Below are positions 48,525 to 48,771 of a stretch of 48,771 nt of DNA, piece by piece. The position numbers were made by a program, and so were the translations under genes. How positions within the stretch are numbered: position 1 is the stretch's first letter; the number at the start of each line of letters is the position of its first letter. The notes beneath the pieces were generated by a model. The model had not been told where the DNA came from. It did no database searches and was given only the letters and a program-made list of their open reading frames with translations. Source of the stretch: Methylovulum sp. (lineage in GTDB: Bacteria; Pseudomonadota; Gammaproteobacteria; Methylococcales; Methylomonadaceae); contig JAQTQZ010000024.1 of assembly GCA_028712695.1 (NCBI GenBank), positions 1 to 48,771 of the forward strand, given 5' to 3'.

Positions 48525-48771
48525 TTAGAGTGCTTGGCTAACTTCCGAGTTTTGCTGTCTCCCGGCAATTAAAATACGCACCAAGTTACGCAAACCATCC
48601 GAAGAAATAGCCAAGCCGAAGGGCGCCCCAATCGCATCCAATTCATACATGACATCAGTCGCCGCGATAAAGGTCAGATACTGCATACCTTGCACTTCCG
48701 GCAAGTCCTTCGCCAAAATACGCAATACGGGTGCCAAGCGCTCCCAAGTATCCGTAAAAAACACCCTTATC
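48525..48771 (-). CDS. C-terminal part of an unrecognised protein (cut by window edge)
   Basis: The frame is open to the last base of the window and ends at 48525, giving about 82 residues. The sequence VFFTDTWERLAPVLRILAKD, LPEVQGMQYLTFIAATDVMY, ELDAIGAPFGLAISSDGLRN is well structured, with helices and low-complexity-free composition, and looks like a real protein end. I do not recognise the family. The N-terminal part is outside the window. It lies upstream of the DUF4124 gene on the same strand. Confidence 0.6.
   Translation of the reverse strand, partial: IRVFFTDTWERLAPVLRILAKDLPEVQGMQYLTFIAATDVMYELDAIGAPFGLAISSDGLRNLVRILIAGRQQNSEVSQAL

Overview
The window is a stretch of a gammaproteobacterial chromosome that looks methanotroph-like (Methylococcales type). 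This rests on gammaproteobacterial core genes (tilS-pyrG-kdsA-eno-ftsB in one direction, AcnB, FtsB, PbpC with alpha-2-macroglobulin), an NAD-type isocitrate dehydrogenase of the kind known from Methylococcus, moderate GC content, and many short dispersed palindromes between genes. Genus-level placement is an inference. No rRNA, tRNA or CRISPR array was found.

Layout. 1-114: a transposase tail cut by the window edge. 288-3285: pntAB, the proton-translocating transhydrogenase. 3507-4453: small genes (a secreted protein, a VF530-type DNA-binding protein and a BFD-like [2Fe-2S] protein). 4502-10288 (minus): ftsB, eno, kdsA, pyrG and tilS, a housekeeping block with intercistronic hairpins. 10507-16029 (plus): NAD-isocitrate dehydrogenase and aconitase B, with an ApaLI-like restriction endonuclease and its beta-class methyltransferase lodged between these two TCA-cycle genes. 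16091-16554: decayed VapBC-type toxin-antitoxin remains. 16591-18258 (minus): a polysaccharide flippase and a small membrane protein. 18323-20956: an EVE-domain gene, a secreted seven-blade propeller protein built from tandem repeats, and a broken second copy of the EVE 3' end.

21209-25813: a small lipoprotein, ilvA, rpiA and ftsH. 26004-28763: a divergent sigma-70-family factor, a universal stress protein with a palindrome over its promoter, and a protein joining a cold-shock-like segment to a TM2 membrane domain. 28981-30258: a dicarboxylate/amino-acid symporter. 30422-38687 (minus): pbpC and a 2018-residue thioester-containing alpha-2-macroglobulin, an envelope-defence and repair pair. 39079-39350: an IS4-type transposase relic. 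39347-42237 (minus): dapD, dapC (lysine/peptidoglycan precursor synthesis) and an M48 lipoprotein protease. 42329-46054: three poorly known genes (a 604-residue protein with a DTDT motif, a 340-residue exported protein and a 247-residue exported protein with histidine at the predicted mature N-terminus). 46602-47936: a sigma-54-dependent activator. 47992-48771: a DUF4124 protein and an edge-truncated gene.

The best candidates for something new are the 42.3-47.9 kb cluster, the repeat-built propeller gene inserted between duplicated EVE ends, and the restriction-modification pair inside the TCA gene neighbourhood. Nothing here can be shown from sequence alone to be a wholly new system.
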